Source of the DNA: Allocoprococcus sp004560705 | GTDB lineage: Bacteria; Bacillota; Clostridia; Lachnospirales; Lachnospiraceae | NCBI RefSeq assembly: GCF_052065755.1 | Contig: NZ_JBQHTK010000002.1 | Coordinates: 186,001 to 250,000 of the forward strand | Reading direction: 5' to 3' | DNA: 64,000 nucleotides | Shown: piece by piece, positions 47,854 to 56,341 of the stretch | Layout: each line of letters opens with the position of its first letter | Numbering within the stretch: the stretch's first letter is position 1 | The notes under the pieces: model-generated | Told to the model about the DNA's origin: nothing | Databases searched by the model: none | The model's input: the letters and a program-made list of their open reading frames with translations, nothing else | Translations under genes and position numbers: made by a program

Positions 47854-50286
47854 ATGAGGAAGCAAGTGGAGATTCTGGCACCTGCAGGGTCGATGGATAG
47901 TCTGAAAGCAGCTGTGGCTGCAGGAGCGGATGCGGTTTATACCGGAGGTATGATGTTCGGTGCCCGCGCATATGCGAATAATCTTTCGGAAGACGAACTT
48001 CTGGAAGCAATCGATTTTGTGCATCTGCACGGTAAGAAGCTCTATCTGACTGTTAATACACTTTTGAAGGAACAGGAGTTGGAAGAGAAGCTTTATGCGT
48101 ATCTCTATCCCTATTACCGTCAGGGGCTGGATGCGGTGATCGTGCAGGACATCGGGGTACTCCGGTTTATCAGAAAGACATTTCCGGATCTTCCGGTCCA
48201 TGCCAGTACACAGATGACGATCACCGGTGTGGATGGAGCGAAACTTCTGGAAAAGGAAGGCGTCACACGTGTGGTGACAGCCAGAGAGCTTGGTATAGAA
48301 GAAGTAAGAAAAATCGCAGAAGAGACCGATCTGGAGATTGAAAGCTTTGTGCATGGAGCACTCTGCTACTGCTATTCAGGTCAGTGCCTGTTCAGCAGTT
48401 TCCTTGGCGGGCGAAGCGGGAACCGTGGACAGTGTGCGCAGCCGTGCAGACTTCTGTATCAGGCTGAAGGAGATGACAAAAGCAGGTATCTGCTCAGTCT
48501 TAAGGATATCTGTACACTGGATCTGATCCCCGAGATGGTCGAAGCGGGGATAGATTCTTTTAAAATAGAAGGAAGAATGAAGAAACCGGAATATGTAGCG
48601 GCAGTCGCGCATTTATACCGCAAATATACGGATCTGTATCTGGAACTGCTTGAAAGAGCACCAGAAGGGACAGATCCGGAGGTGTTTGCCAAACAGAAGT
48701 TCCGGGTGGAAGAAGCGGATCGGAGTGTACTTCTGGATCTGTACAATCGGGGAGGATTTCACACCGGATATTATCACACACAGAACGGGAGAGAGATGGT
48801 TTCGCTGGACAGGCCGAACCATGCGGGGATCCCTGCGGTAAAGGTGCTGAAAAAATCCGGAAGGAATATGGAATGCCGTGCACTCATCGATTTGAATCCG
48901 CAGGATATCATTGAACTTCCCATGCGGAGAGGTAAGGAGAAGGCGGACAACTATACCTGTAAGACGGCAGTGAAAAAAGGTGCGTCACTGACCATTCCGG
49001 TATTTGCCGATACTCCGGCTGCGAAAGGAATGGTATTGAGCAGGATCAGGAACGAAGTGTTGATCCAGAAGCTTCATGAGCTGTATGTGGATAGAAAAAT
49101 AAAAGAAAAAATTAAGGGAATTTTTATACTTTCCGTTGGAGATTCTGCTAAACTAACGGTATCATACGGCGATATTTGCTTTACGGTATGTTCGGATAAG
49201 GTTCAGGAAGCCATGAATCACCCAATCGATGTTGAACGTGTGAAAAAGCAATTAGAAAAGACGGGAAATACCCCGTTTGAATTCGAAGAACTTCAGATCG
49301 AGATCACAGGAAACGCGTTCGTTCCCATGCAAAAGCTCAATGAGATCCGAAGAGAGGCGTTGGACAAGCTGCAATGCGAAATAACAGAGAGGTACAGAAG
49401 AAAGGAAGCGGATGCGCAGAATATCAGGGAAACTGTCCCCGCTGTTATGGCGAATCCTATGATAGATTCCATGCCGACGCATCATAGATTTACCGCTTCT
49501 GCCCGGACGTTGGAGCAGATCCGCGTGCTGACAGGATCCGGAATGATTGAGCGGATCTATGCGGATTGTGCAGCGTTCCCGAAAATCTGGGAAAATGAGA
49601 TGCTTCGGGAGGTCATTCGGGATGTGAAAGAATCCGGGAAAGAGATCTGGCTGATCATGCCGTATATTTTCCGGGAAACGACACGGAAACGGTATGATGC
49701 AGGCTATGACCATATCCTGAATGCCGGATGGGACGGCGTCATGATCCGGAATTATGAAAGCTATGGGTTCCTGAAGAAACGCGGGTTTGAAGGACGTATT
49801 ATGACAGAATATAACCTCTATCAGTTTAACTGCGAGGGCTTGGCGTTCTGGAAGGAGAAGGGGACTTATGGGTTCACAGCTCCGCTGGAACTGACTGCCA
49901 GAGAATTGGAGTCACTTCCGATGCAGGACGGAGAACTGATTCTGTACGGACACCTTCCCATGATGGTATCTGCCGGATGTGTCCGCAAAACGCTGGGCAG
50001 ATGTAAAAAAGAATCGTCCTGTATGACAATAACTGACAGATATCGAAAACAGTTTATGGTACAAAATGAGTGTGATTATTGTTATAATGTGATTTATAAT
50101 CAGGTACCACTCTATCTTGCAGACCGGATGCAGGAGGCAGATCAGATTGGAGCAGGAGGCTTCCGCCTGATGTTTACAGTAGAGAATGCCCGGCAGACCG
50201 GCAGGATTCTGCAGCTTTATGAGGAGGAGGCAGTATACCTGGACGGAGAATTTACCCGGGGACACTGGAAGAAAGGAATAAAGTAG
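47854..50286 (+). CDS. Large U32 family protein with DUF3656, RlhA-like
   Basis: This 810-residue protein has an N-terminal U32 domain (ILAPAGSMDSLKAAVAAGAD at the start; cluster cysteines in HGALCYCYSGQCLFSS and GQCAQPCRLLY; IDSFKIEGRMKKPEYVA) followed by a long C-terminal part that matches the DUF3656-containing type. Its best-studied relative is E. coli RlhA, which takes part in hydroxylating cytidine 2501 of 23S rRNA. A further C-terminal region ends with cysteine pairs (SAGCVRKTLGRC and NECDYCYN) that may hold another cluster. It is distinct from the shorter TrhP-like protein at 2062-3306. AGGAGG precedes the ATG; an RNA-modification role is inferred. Confidence 0.85.
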   Translation: MRKQVEILAPAGSMDSLKAAVAAGADAVYTGGMMFGARAYANNLSEDELLEAIDFVHLHGKKLYLTVNTLLKEQELEEKLYAYLYPYYRQGLDAVIVQDIGVLRFIRKTFPDLPVHASTQMTITGVDGAKLLEKEGVTRVVTARELGIEEVRKIAEETDLEIESFVHGALCYCYSGQCLFSSFLGGRSGNRGQCAQPCRLLYQAEGDDKSRYLLSLKDICTLDLIPEMVEAGIDSFKIEGRMKKPEYVAAVAHLYRKYTDLYLELLERAPEGTDPEVFAKQKFRVEEADRSVLLDLYNRGGFHTGYYHTQNGREMVSLDRPNHAGIPAVKVLKKSGRNMECRALIDLNPQDIIELPMRRGKEKADNYTCKTAVKKGASLTIPVFADTPAAKGMVLSRIRNEVLIQKLHELYVDRKIKEKIKGIFILSVGDSAKLTVSYGDICFTVCSDKVQEAMNHPIDVERVKKQLEKTGNTPFEFEELQIEITGNAFVPMQKLNEIRREALDKLQCEITERYRRKEADAQNIRETVPAVMANPMIDSMPTHHRFTASARTLEQIRVLTGSGMIERIYADCAAFPKIWENEMLREVIRDVKESGKEIWLIMPYIFRETTRKRYDAGYDHILNAGWDGVMIRNYESYGFLKKRGFEGRIMTEYNLYQFNCEGLAFWKEKGTYGFTAPLELTARELESLPMQDGELILYGHLPMMVSAGCVRKTLGRCKKESSCMTITDRYRKQFMVQNECDYCYNVIYNQVPLYLADRMQEADQIGAGGFRLMFTVENARQTGRILQLYEEEAVYLDGEFTRGHWKKGIK

Positions 50287-50294
50287 GTGAAGAT

Positions 50295-51854
50295 TTGGTA
50301 AATATTGTTGTTGAGCTGTCGAAATATCTCATGATCATCATGATTGCAGTCTATACGTATGAGTGTTTTGCAGTTTTTGGCTTTTCAGATGAATATACGA
50401 AAAAGAGCATTCTTCGCCGCCAGAATGTATTAATGTTTCTCATGCATTTTACAGCGTTTCTGGTGCTGTATTTGCAGACGGAAGAGAAGAAGATGATTGG
50501 GTTCTATGGAATGCAGGTCGTGCTTCTGCTGACGATCATTCTTCTGTATACGAAAATCTACCCGAAGGTGTCGCGCCTAGTCGTGAACAATATGTGTATG
50601 CTTTTATCGATCGGGTTTATTATGATTACCAGATTATCCTATTCGCTGGCGGTGAAGCAGTTTATCATTGCAGCGGGAGCCGTGGCAATCAGTCTGATTG
50701 TTCCGATCATTATCCGTAAGGTGAAGGTACTTTCTGAATGGAGAAGGTTTTATGCAATAGCCGGTGTGATTATGCTGGCGGTGGTGTTGATTTTTGGTCC
50801 TGTAACCGGTGGAGCACTGCTTTCTATTCAGATCGGTGGTTTCGCCTTACAGCCGTCGGAGCTTGTGAAAATCATTTTCGTATTCTTTACGGCTGCGAGC
50901 CTGAAGATGGATACCAGTTTTAAAAATGTCGTGATTACTACTGTAGTTGCTGCTGTTCACGTGTTGATTCTGGTGGTTTCCAAGGATCTCGGGGCAGCAC
51001 TGATCATTTTTGCCGTGTACCTGGTCATGCTCTATGTGGCGACGAGGCAGCCACTGTACGTATTTGCAGGGGTGGGTGCCGGAGGCGCAGCTTCCGTAGT
51101 AGCGTATTATCTGTTCAACCATGTGAGGGTACGTGTACTTGCATGGAAGGATCCGTTTGCGATTTACAATGAAGGCGGTTTGCAGCTGGCGCAGTCATTG
51201 ATGGCAATTGGGACAGGAAGTTGGTTCGGCATGGGACTCATGCAGGGGGCTGCGGATAAGATTCCGGTTTCAGAGTCGGATTATATTTTTTCGGCAATCG
51301 CAGAGGAAATGGGATTGATATTTGCAATCTGTCTGACGATGATCTGCGTCAGTGTGTATATTATGTTTCTTAATATCGCCATGGAACTGCATGATCGTTT
51401 CTACAAGCTTGTGGCACTTGGACTTGGAACCTGTTACATATTCCAGGTATTTCTCACGATTGGCGGTGTGACAAAGTTCATTCCGTCCACCGGGGTGACG
51501 CTTCCGCTTGTGAGTTACGGAGGAAGCTCAGTTTTAAGCACTGTGATCATGTTTGGTATTATTCAGGGACTTTATATAGTAAGAGAAGACGAGGAAGAGG
51601 ATATTGAAAGAAAAAAAGCACAGCAATTACGAAATGGACAGGCTGGACGAAGAGCTTCAGAACCTTCCCGACGAAAGAACGTATCAACCTCAAAAGCGGC
51701 AAAGCGGCCAGCGCAGCGAAGGGCAGAAGAAAGGGGAAGGACCGCGGGAAAACAACCGCAAAAAATCAGTTCAGGAAAAGCCGGTTCGGGAAAAGCCTCT
51801 GTCAGAACGACGGGCACGAAAAGAGCAGAAGGCGCGCGAAAAGGAAGAAGCTAA
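50295..51854 (+). CDS. FtsW/RodA/SpoVE family protein with basic C-terminal tail
   Basis: SEDS proteins of this family polymerise peptidoglycan glycan strands together with a class B PBP. The 519-residue protein has about eleven to twelve membrane helices and SEDS signatures such as QPSELVKIIFVFFTAASLK, KDLGAALIIFAVYLVMLYV, and the late GVTLPLVSYGGSSVLSTVIM. The last 85 residues are a disordered, Lys/Arg/Ser-rich cytoplasmic tail. TTG 50295 with AGTAGGTGA is used as start. The tail is encoded by DNA that also encodes the PBP N-terminus in another frame (251-base overlap). Which SEDS member (FtsW, RodA) it is cannot be fixed here. Confidence 0.92.
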   Translation: MVNIVVELSKYLMIIMIAVYTYECFAVFGFSDEYTKKSILRRQNVLMFLMHFTAFLVLYLQTEEKKMIGFYGMQVVLLLTIILLYTKIYPKVSRLVVNNMCMLLSIGFIMITRLSYSLAVKQFIIAAGAVAISLIVPIIIRKVKVLSEWRRFYAIAGVIMLAVVLIFGPVTGGALLSIQIGGFALQPSELVKIIFVFFTAASLKMDTSFKNVVITTVVAAVHVLILVVSKDLGAALIIFAVYLVMLYVATRQPLYVFAGVGAGGAASVVAYYLFNHVRVRVLAWKDPFAIYNEGGLQLAQSLMAIGTGSWFGMGLMQGAADKIPVSESDYIFSAIAEEMGLIFAICLTMICVSVYIMFLNIAMELHDRFYKLVALGLGTCYIFQVFLTIGGVTKFIPSTGVTLPLVSYGGSSVLSTVIMFGIIQGLYIVREDEEEDIERKKAQQLRNGQAGRRASEPSRRKNVSTSKAAKRPAQRRAEERGRTAGKQPQKISSGKAGSGKASVRTTGTKRAEGARKGRS

Positions 51855-53265
51855 GAAAAAGAAGATGACCAACAAGGAATTTGCCAGAGTGACATATATG
51901 TTTGTAACATTGTTCCTTGTGATGATTGGATATATGGTATACTTCAATGTAGTGAAAAGCAAAGAAGTGATCAACAGCCCGTATAACGTACGTCAGGATC
52001 TTCTCGCCAAGCGTGTAGTCCGCGGAAAAATACTGGACTGTAACGGAGAAGTACTGGCACAGACTGTGACCGATGAAGACGGTACAGAGACCAGGGAATA
52101 TCCGTATGACGATTTGTATGCGCATGTAGTTGGTTATTCTGTAAAAGGAAAATACGGGATCGAGTCGATTCAGAACTTTAATCTGCTGACTTCCAATGCA
52201 TTTTTCCTTGAAAAGCTGGCAAAGGAATTCAAAGGAGAGAAAAATATAGGTGATAATGTGGTCACGACGCTGGATACGAAGTTGCAGCAGGCCGCGTATA
52301 ACGCGCTGGGCAACAACAAGGGTGCCGTAGTGGTGATGGAAGCCAGCACAGGTAAGATTCTTGCTATGGTTTCCAAGCCGACATTCGATGCGAATACCGT
52401 AGCGGAGAATTGGGAAGCTTTGAACAACGATCCGGACAGTTCGCTCTTCAACCGAGCGACTATGGGACAGTATACGCCCGGTTCCACGTTCAAGATCGTC
52501 ACGACTCTGGAATATTTAAGAGAACATCCCGATGCCGATGATGCCTATACACATTACTGCGAGGGATCTATCGAGGCGGACGGAACGACAATCCATTGCT
52601 ACGGACAGACGGCTCACGGGCAGGAGGATCTTGCGGATTCTGTGGCAAATTCCTGCAATACATCATTTTCAAATATCGGGCTTCAGCTTGATAAAGATAA
52701 ATGGAAGAAGACGACGGAGGACCTTCTGTTTGACAAAAAGCTTCCGTGTGATCTGTCTTATCGCGAGAGCAGTTTCCGACTGACCGGTGATTCGGACAGT
52801 GCTGAGACGATGATGACCGCGATAGGCCAGGGAAAAACGGTGGTAACACCATATCACATGGCTATGATCACCGCAGCAATCGCGAACGGAGGAACCTTAA
52901 TGAAGCCTTATCTGGTGGATCAGATCACCAATTATACCGGAACAACTGTGAAAAAATACATGCCGGAGAAATATGCGGATCTGATGACCTCGGCGGAGGC
53001 GGCACAGCTTACCGAATATATGACGGATGTTGTGAATTACGGTACCGGAACTGCCCTTTCCGGAGAATCTTATACTGTGGCAGGCAAGACAGGAACGGCG
53101 GAAGTAAGCGTAGATAAGCAGACGGTTCATTCCTGGTTTGTAGGATTTTCCAACGTGGACAATCCGGACATTGTAGTCAGTGCGGTCGTGGAAAATGCTG
53201 ATACGGCAAGCATCACCGGAACAAGTGTTGCGAAAAAGATATTCAATGCGTATTACTATCAATAG
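51604..53265 (+). CDS. Class B penicillin-binding protein (PbpA/FtsI type transpeptidase)
   Basis: This transpeptidase cross-links wall peptides and should partner with the preceding SEDS protein. The 553-residue product has a highly charged cytoplasmic N-terminus (about 1-95), one membrane helix (about 97-116, TYMFVTLFLVMIGYMVYFNV), a dimerisation region and a transpeptidase domain with the catalytic Ser294 in YTPGSTFKIV, SCNTSF as the SxN motif and AGKTGTAEV as the KTG motif. The TTG start at 51604 has AGAGG upstream and lies inside the SEDS gene; internal ATGs at 51634 and 51865 are later alternatives, the last removing nearly all of the cytoplasmic tail. Confidence 0.93.
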   Translation: MKEKKHSNYEMDRLDEELQNLPDERTYQPQKRQSGQRSEGQKKGEGPRENNRKKSVQEKPVREKPLSERRARKEQKAREKEEAKKKKMTNKEFARVTYMFVTLFLVMIGYMVYFNVVKSKEVINSPYNVRQDLLAKRVVRGKILDCNGEVLAQTVTDEDGTETREYPYDDLYAHVVGYSVKGKYGIESIQNFNLLTSNAFFLEKLAKEFKGEKNIGDNVVTTLDTKLQQAAYNALGNNKGAVVVMEASTGKILAMVSKPTFDANTVAENWEALNNDPDSSLFNRATMGQYTPGSTFKIVTTLEYLREHPDADDAYTHYCEGSIEADGTTIHCYGQTAHGQEDLADSVANSCNTSFSNIGLQLDKDKWKKTTEDLLFDKKLPCDLSYRESSFRLTGDSDSAETMMTAIGQGKTVVTPYHMAMITAAIANGGTLMKPYLVDQITNYTGTTVKKYMPEKYADLMTSAEAAQLTEYMTDVVNYGTGTALSGESYTVAGKTGTAEVSVDKQTVHSWFVGFSNVDNPDIVVSAVVENADTASITGTSVAKKIFNAYYYQ

Positions 53266-53288
53266 ATAGTTATTCGGACGCAGAACGG

Positions 53289-53618
53289 ATGGGAAACATG
53301 AAGTTTTACAAACATCTGTATGTCAGTGAGGACATCTGGAAAAAGAAAGAAAAAATTATCCGGAATATGAAGTCGGGCAAATATCCGCTGACAACCTATC
53401 TTCTTGTCCTGATCGAAGAAGGTGAGAATCAGCTTGAGTTCTATTCTGCATCGCTTTTGCGACAGGGAATGCTGTATGAGGAGGATATTTTTGTGGTTGG
53501 TCTGGCATCCGGATATGAAGATGCGGTCTATCTGGTAGAGGAGATTACCAGAGAAGTCTATGAAAAGACCGGCGATGTGGATATACGTTCCTATATTAGG
53601 GACCAGGAAAAGAAATAA
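53289..53618 (+). CDS. Hypothetical protein, 109 residues
   Basis: I do not recognise this family. The product is small, soluble and mixed in charge, with likely helices KKKEKIIRNMKSGK and EDAVYLVEEITREVYEKTG and strands YPLTTYLLVLIEEG and NQLEFYSASLLRQ, compatible with a compact alpha/beta fold. The start at 53289 has a poor ribosome site; ATG 53298, preceded by GGATGGG, is an alternative. It sits 23 bases after the PBP gene and 24 before the DUF2953 gene, so it belongs to the same transcription unit and may take part in wall or spore functions. Confidence 0.75.
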   Translation: MGNMKFYKHLYVSEDIWKKKEKIIRNMKSGKYPLTTYLLVLIEEGENQLEFYSASLLRQGMLYEEDIFVVGLASGYEDAVYLVEEITREVYEKTGDVDIRSYIRDQEKK

Positions 53619-53642
53619 TATAGCGTGGGGGAATAGAAAAAG

Positions 53643-54668
53643 ATGCTCCATCTCATCGGACTGATATTGAAAATCATAGGGATTATACTGACTGTGATAC
53701 TGGGAATTCTGGTATTGCTTGTTTGTATTGTCCTTCTGGTGCCGGTGCGGTACGCAGCCGACGTGGATTTTCCGGGAAATGTAAGTGAGATCAAAGCCCA
53801 TGGAAGTGTCTCGTGGCTGATTCATCTCATACGCTTGAAGGTTTCGTTTGAAAATGGGGAGCTGAAGTGGAAGCTCGGATTGGTTTGGCTTAGATTTTCC
53901 AGTGAAGCAGAGAAAGATAAGGAAGCAGCCCCGAAAGAAAAGAGGGGAAAAAAGAATAAAGAAAAATCTGTGAACGTGCCGAAAACACAAAGAATAGAAG
54001 AGAAAGATGTATCGGAAAATGCAAAGGAGAAGAAGTCTGCAGAAACCGGTAAGGAAGAGCGGGCAGAAGTCAAATTGCAGAAAACCGAAGTTCAGGGCAA
54101 GGAAACACAGAATACAAAATCAAAGGACGCAAAAGCTCTGGATGCAGAACATTTAAAAAAGGAGTCTCAAGATACGAAGTCTCATAAAACAGAACCGGAG
54201 GAAATGTCCCGAATCGAAAAACTTTGCGAGCGATTCCGGAAAATATTTGAAAAGATCAAATATACATTCCGGCAAATCTGTGATAAAATAAAAGCAATCG
54301 GCGAAACAAAAGAACAGATTACGGTATTTCTTGAGAATGAGAGTCATCAGAGGGCATTTGCAAAATTGATGAAAGAGACAGTCTGGATCAGGCGCTTCCT
54401 GAGACCGAAAGAAATAACGGGGGATATTCATTTCGGTTTTGAGGATCCGTATTTAACCGGCAAGACGCTTGCACTGCTCAGTATGATTTATCCCTTTGTG
54501 GGGGAACATATGAACATAGAGCCTGATTTTGAAGAAAAAGTGCTGGAAGGAAGCGTTAAGATCCGGGGCGGACTACGGCTGTTTCATCTGATAGCGCTTG
54601 TCTGGTGCCTGATCTGGAACAGAGATATCCGTATACTGATCAAAGATGTGCGTAAAAGAATGAAATAA
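53643..54668 (+). CDS. DUF2953 domain-containing membrane protein (YtfI-like)
   Basis: This 341-residue protein has an N-terminal membrane helix (about 6-34, LILKIIGIILTVILGILVLL), a short beta region (VRYAADVDFPGNVSEIKAHGSV), a charged low-complexity middle (about 85-190, Lys/Glu/Thr-rich) and the DUF2953 C-terminal part with FGFEDPYLTGKTLALLSMIY. In Bacillus the relative ytfI lies next to ytfJ/gerW, and the same order is found here, which points to spore germination or cortex-related function. It is also linked to the PBP operon upstream. Function is unknown. Confidence 0.88.
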   Translation: MLHLIGLILKIIGIILTVILGILVLLVCIVLLVPVRYAADVDFPGNVSEIKAHGSVSWLIHLIRLKVSFENGELKWKLGLVWLRFSSEAEKDKEAAPKEKRGKKNKEKSVNVPKTQRIEEKDVSENAKEKKSAETGKEERAEVKLQKTEVQGKETQNTKSKDAKALDAEHLKKESQDTKSHKTEPEEMSRIEKLCERFRKIFEKIKYTFRQICDKIKAIGETKEQITVFLENESHQRAFAKLMKETVWIRRFLRPKEITGDIHFGFEDPYLTGKTLALLSMIYPFVGEHMNIEPDFEEKVLEGSVKIRGGLRLFHLIALVWCLIWNRDIRILIKDVRKRMK

Positions 54669-54714
54669 TAAAGAATCGTTCAGAATAGAAGAAAGAAAAC
54701 AGGAGGAACAGATT

Positions 54715-55125
54715 ATGGCAGAAGAAAATCGATTCAAGGACACAATGGATTCCTTATTCAAAGGAATGAATGGAGTGGTATCTTCCAAAACGGTAGTAGG
54801 AGATGCGATCCATATCGGAGATACAATCATTCTCCCGCTTGTCGACGTTTCCTTTGCAGTAGGCGCCGGTGCATTTAACGCGGATAAGAAAGAAAAGGGA
54901 GCCGGCGGACTTGGCGGAAAGATGACCCCGTGTGCCGTGCTTGTCATTCAGAACGGAACGACCCGTCTTGTCAATATCAAGAACCAGGATACGATGACCA
55001 AGATTCTCGATATGGTTCCGGATGTCATCGACAGACTGAAAGCACCGAAAACGGACAAAATGACCGAAGAGGATGTGGTGGATATCCTGGACGGAGCTGA
55101 GAAAGAAGCTGAGAAGAAAGCATAA
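54715..55125 (+). CDS. gerW: GerW family sporulation protein (YtfJ)
   Basis: GerW/YtfJ affects spore germination in Bacillus. The 136-residue protein shows the family core SKTVVGDAIHIGDTIILPLV, DVSFAVGAGAFNADKKEKGAG, GKMTPCAVLVIQNGTTRLVN and IKNQDTMTKILDMVPDVIDRL, and ends in a charged tail. CAGGAGGAAC precedes the ATG. It is 46 bases after the DUF2953 gene and probably co-transcribed. Together with sigK it supports a spore-forming organism. Confidence 0.93.
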   Translation: MAEENRFKDTMDSLFKGMNGVVSSKTVVGDAIHIGDTIILPLVDVSFAVGAGAFNADKKEKGAGGLGGKMTPCAVLVIQNGTTRLVNIKNQDTMTKILDMVPDVIDRLKAPKTDKMTEEDVVDILDGAEKEAEKKA

Positions 55126-55200
55126 ACAGGCCGTCACGAATACTCCCGGGAAACATAACATACAATATAGAAAGAGACCGGAAGCAGGGATGGAAATAAA

Positions 55201-55341
55201 ATGAAACGGATCATCGGATTTGCGCTGTTTTTTATCGCGGTCGGAATCATAATAATGATGTTTCTTCCCAATATTTTCGTGGGAATACTTATTGCTCTGC
55301 TGTGTATTTTATTCGGCTACCTGCTTTTTTGTAGCTGCTGA
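55201..55341 (+). CDS. 46-residue hydrophobic membrane peptide
   Basis: A short frame from ATG 55201 to TGA 55341 encodes a peptide that is almost entirely hydrophobic: MKRIIGFALFFIAVGIIIMM at the start, a FLPN turn, then VGILIALLCILFGYLLFCSC. It looks like two short membrane helices ending in a C-x-C pair. AGGGATGG lies 10-12 bases upstream. It is 75 bases after gerW and before the terminator at 55387. Similar tiny FGYxLFCC-type proteins are, as far as I recall, common in Lachnospiraceae, but I cannot check this. Function is unknown. Confidence 0.6.
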   Translation: MKRIIGFALFFIAVGIIIMMFLPNIFVGILIALLCILFGYLLFCSC

Positions 55342-55386
55342 AAAAGAAAATGATATCACAGAAAACAGTCAAATAAAATAGTAAAG

Positions 55387-55412
55387 AAAAGCCTTGCAGA
55401 TGCAGGGCTTTT
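55387..55412 (+). terminator. Terminator before rpsB
   Basis: AAAAGCCTTGC, an AGAT loop and GCAGGGCTTTT form an 11-bp stem with one G-U pair, ending in four T residues. The A-rich left arm also makes it usable in the opposite direction. The -35 box of the rpsB promoter lies inside it. Confidence 0.82.
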
Positions 55413-55422
55413 ATGATATAAT
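55394..55422 (+). promoter_or_regulatory. Sigma-A promoter of rpsB-tsf
   Basis: TTGCAG (55394-55399), a 17-base spacer and consensus TATAAT (55417-55422). The -35 box is part of the preceding terminator stem, so the upstream operon's terminator and this promoter share bases. Predicted start is near 55429. Confidence 0.78.
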
Positions 55423-55442
55423 TTGAGCGTTGCAAAAAAACA

Positions 55443-55506
55443 CGTATGTGGTTCATCCCAATGGTGCCAACGCATCAGATGCACGGTTTTGGGACCTAAA
55501 CATACG
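55443..55506 (+). promoter_or_regulatory. Structured rpsB 5' leader, candidate S2 autoregulatory element
   Basis: The leader folds into a nested structure: outer stem CGTATGT (55443-55449) with ACATACG (55500-55506), inner stem TCCCAA (55456-55461) with TTGGGA (55489-55494), and an apical GCATC-a-GATGC hairpin (55472-55482). It ends 30 bases before the rpsB start. Ribosomal protein genes are often controlled by leaders that imitate rRNA, so feedback by S2 is a reasonable guess, without direct proof. Confidence 0.5.
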
Positions 55507-55536
55507 GAAGTAAAAAACCAAATGGAGGAAAGAAAC

Positions 55537-56289
55537 ATGAGCGTTATTTCAATGAAACAACTTTTAGAAGCAGGTGTTCATTTTGGACATCAGACCAGAA
55601 GATGGAACCCTAAAATGGCTGAGTACATCTACACAGAAAGAAACGGAATCTACATTATCGACTTACAGAAATCCGTTGGAAAAGTAGATGAAGCTTACCA
55701 GGCAGTTGCTGATATCGCAGCTGAAGGCGGAAAGATCCTGTTTGTAGGAACAAAGAAACAGGCTCAGGATGCTATCAAGACAGAAGCAGAACGCTGCGGA
55801 ATGTTCTATGTAAATGAAAGATGGTTAGGTGGTATGCTTACCAACTTCAAGACAATCCAGAGCAGAATCGAACGTCTGAAAGAGATCGAGACAATGGCTG
55901 AAGACGGAACATTTGACGTACTGCCGAAGAAAGAAGTTATCGCTCTTAAGAAAGAATGGGAAAAACTGGAAAAGAACCTTGGCGGTATCAAGGAAATGAA
56001 GAACATCCCGGATGCAATCTTCGTAGTAGACCCGAAGAAAGAAAGAATCTGCGTTCAGGAAGCACACACTCTGGGAATCCCGCTGATCGGTATCGCAGAC
56101 ACAAACTGTGATCCGGAAGAACTTGATTATGTAATTCCAGGAAATGATGATGCTATCAGAGCCGTAAAACTGATCGTTTCCAAGATGGCAGACGCTGTTA
56201 TCGAAGCAAATCAGGGAGCAGCTGAAGACGTTGTTTACGAAGGTGAAGACGTAGAAGTAGCTGAGGCTGAAGAAGCAGTAGAAGAATAA
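55537..56289 (+). CDS. rpsB: Ribosomal protein S2
   Basis: S2 is a protein of the 30S subunit needed for S1 binding and initiation. The 250-residue product starts MSVISMKQLLEAGVHFGHQT and includes RRWNPKMAEYIYTERNGIYI, FVGTKKQAQDAIKTEA, NERWLGGMLTNFKTIQSRI, PDAIFVVDPKKERICVQEA and GIADTNCDPEELDYVIPGND. ATG 55537 has GGAGGAAAG upstream; the frame is open from 55423 but that is leader. An acidic C-terminal tail (about 225-250) extends beyond the minimal family. It is transcribed with tsf, 52 bases downstream. Confidence 0.98.
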   Translation: MSVISMKQLLEAGVHFGHQTRRWNPKMAEYIYTERNGIYIIDLQKSVGKVDEAYQAVADIAAEGGKILFVGTKKQAQDAIKTEAERCGMFYVNERWLGGMLTNFKTIQSRIERLKEIETMAEDGTFDVLPKKEVIALKKEWEKLEKNLGGIKEMKNIPDAIFVVDPKKERICVQEAHTLGIPLIGIADTNCDPEELDYVIPGNDDAIRAVKLIVSKMADAVIEANQGAAEDVVYEGEDVEVAEAEEAVEE

Positions 56290-56341
56290 GAAATTTGATA
56301 TAACAGATGATACACGAATATATCAGTTGGAGGAAAAAATC

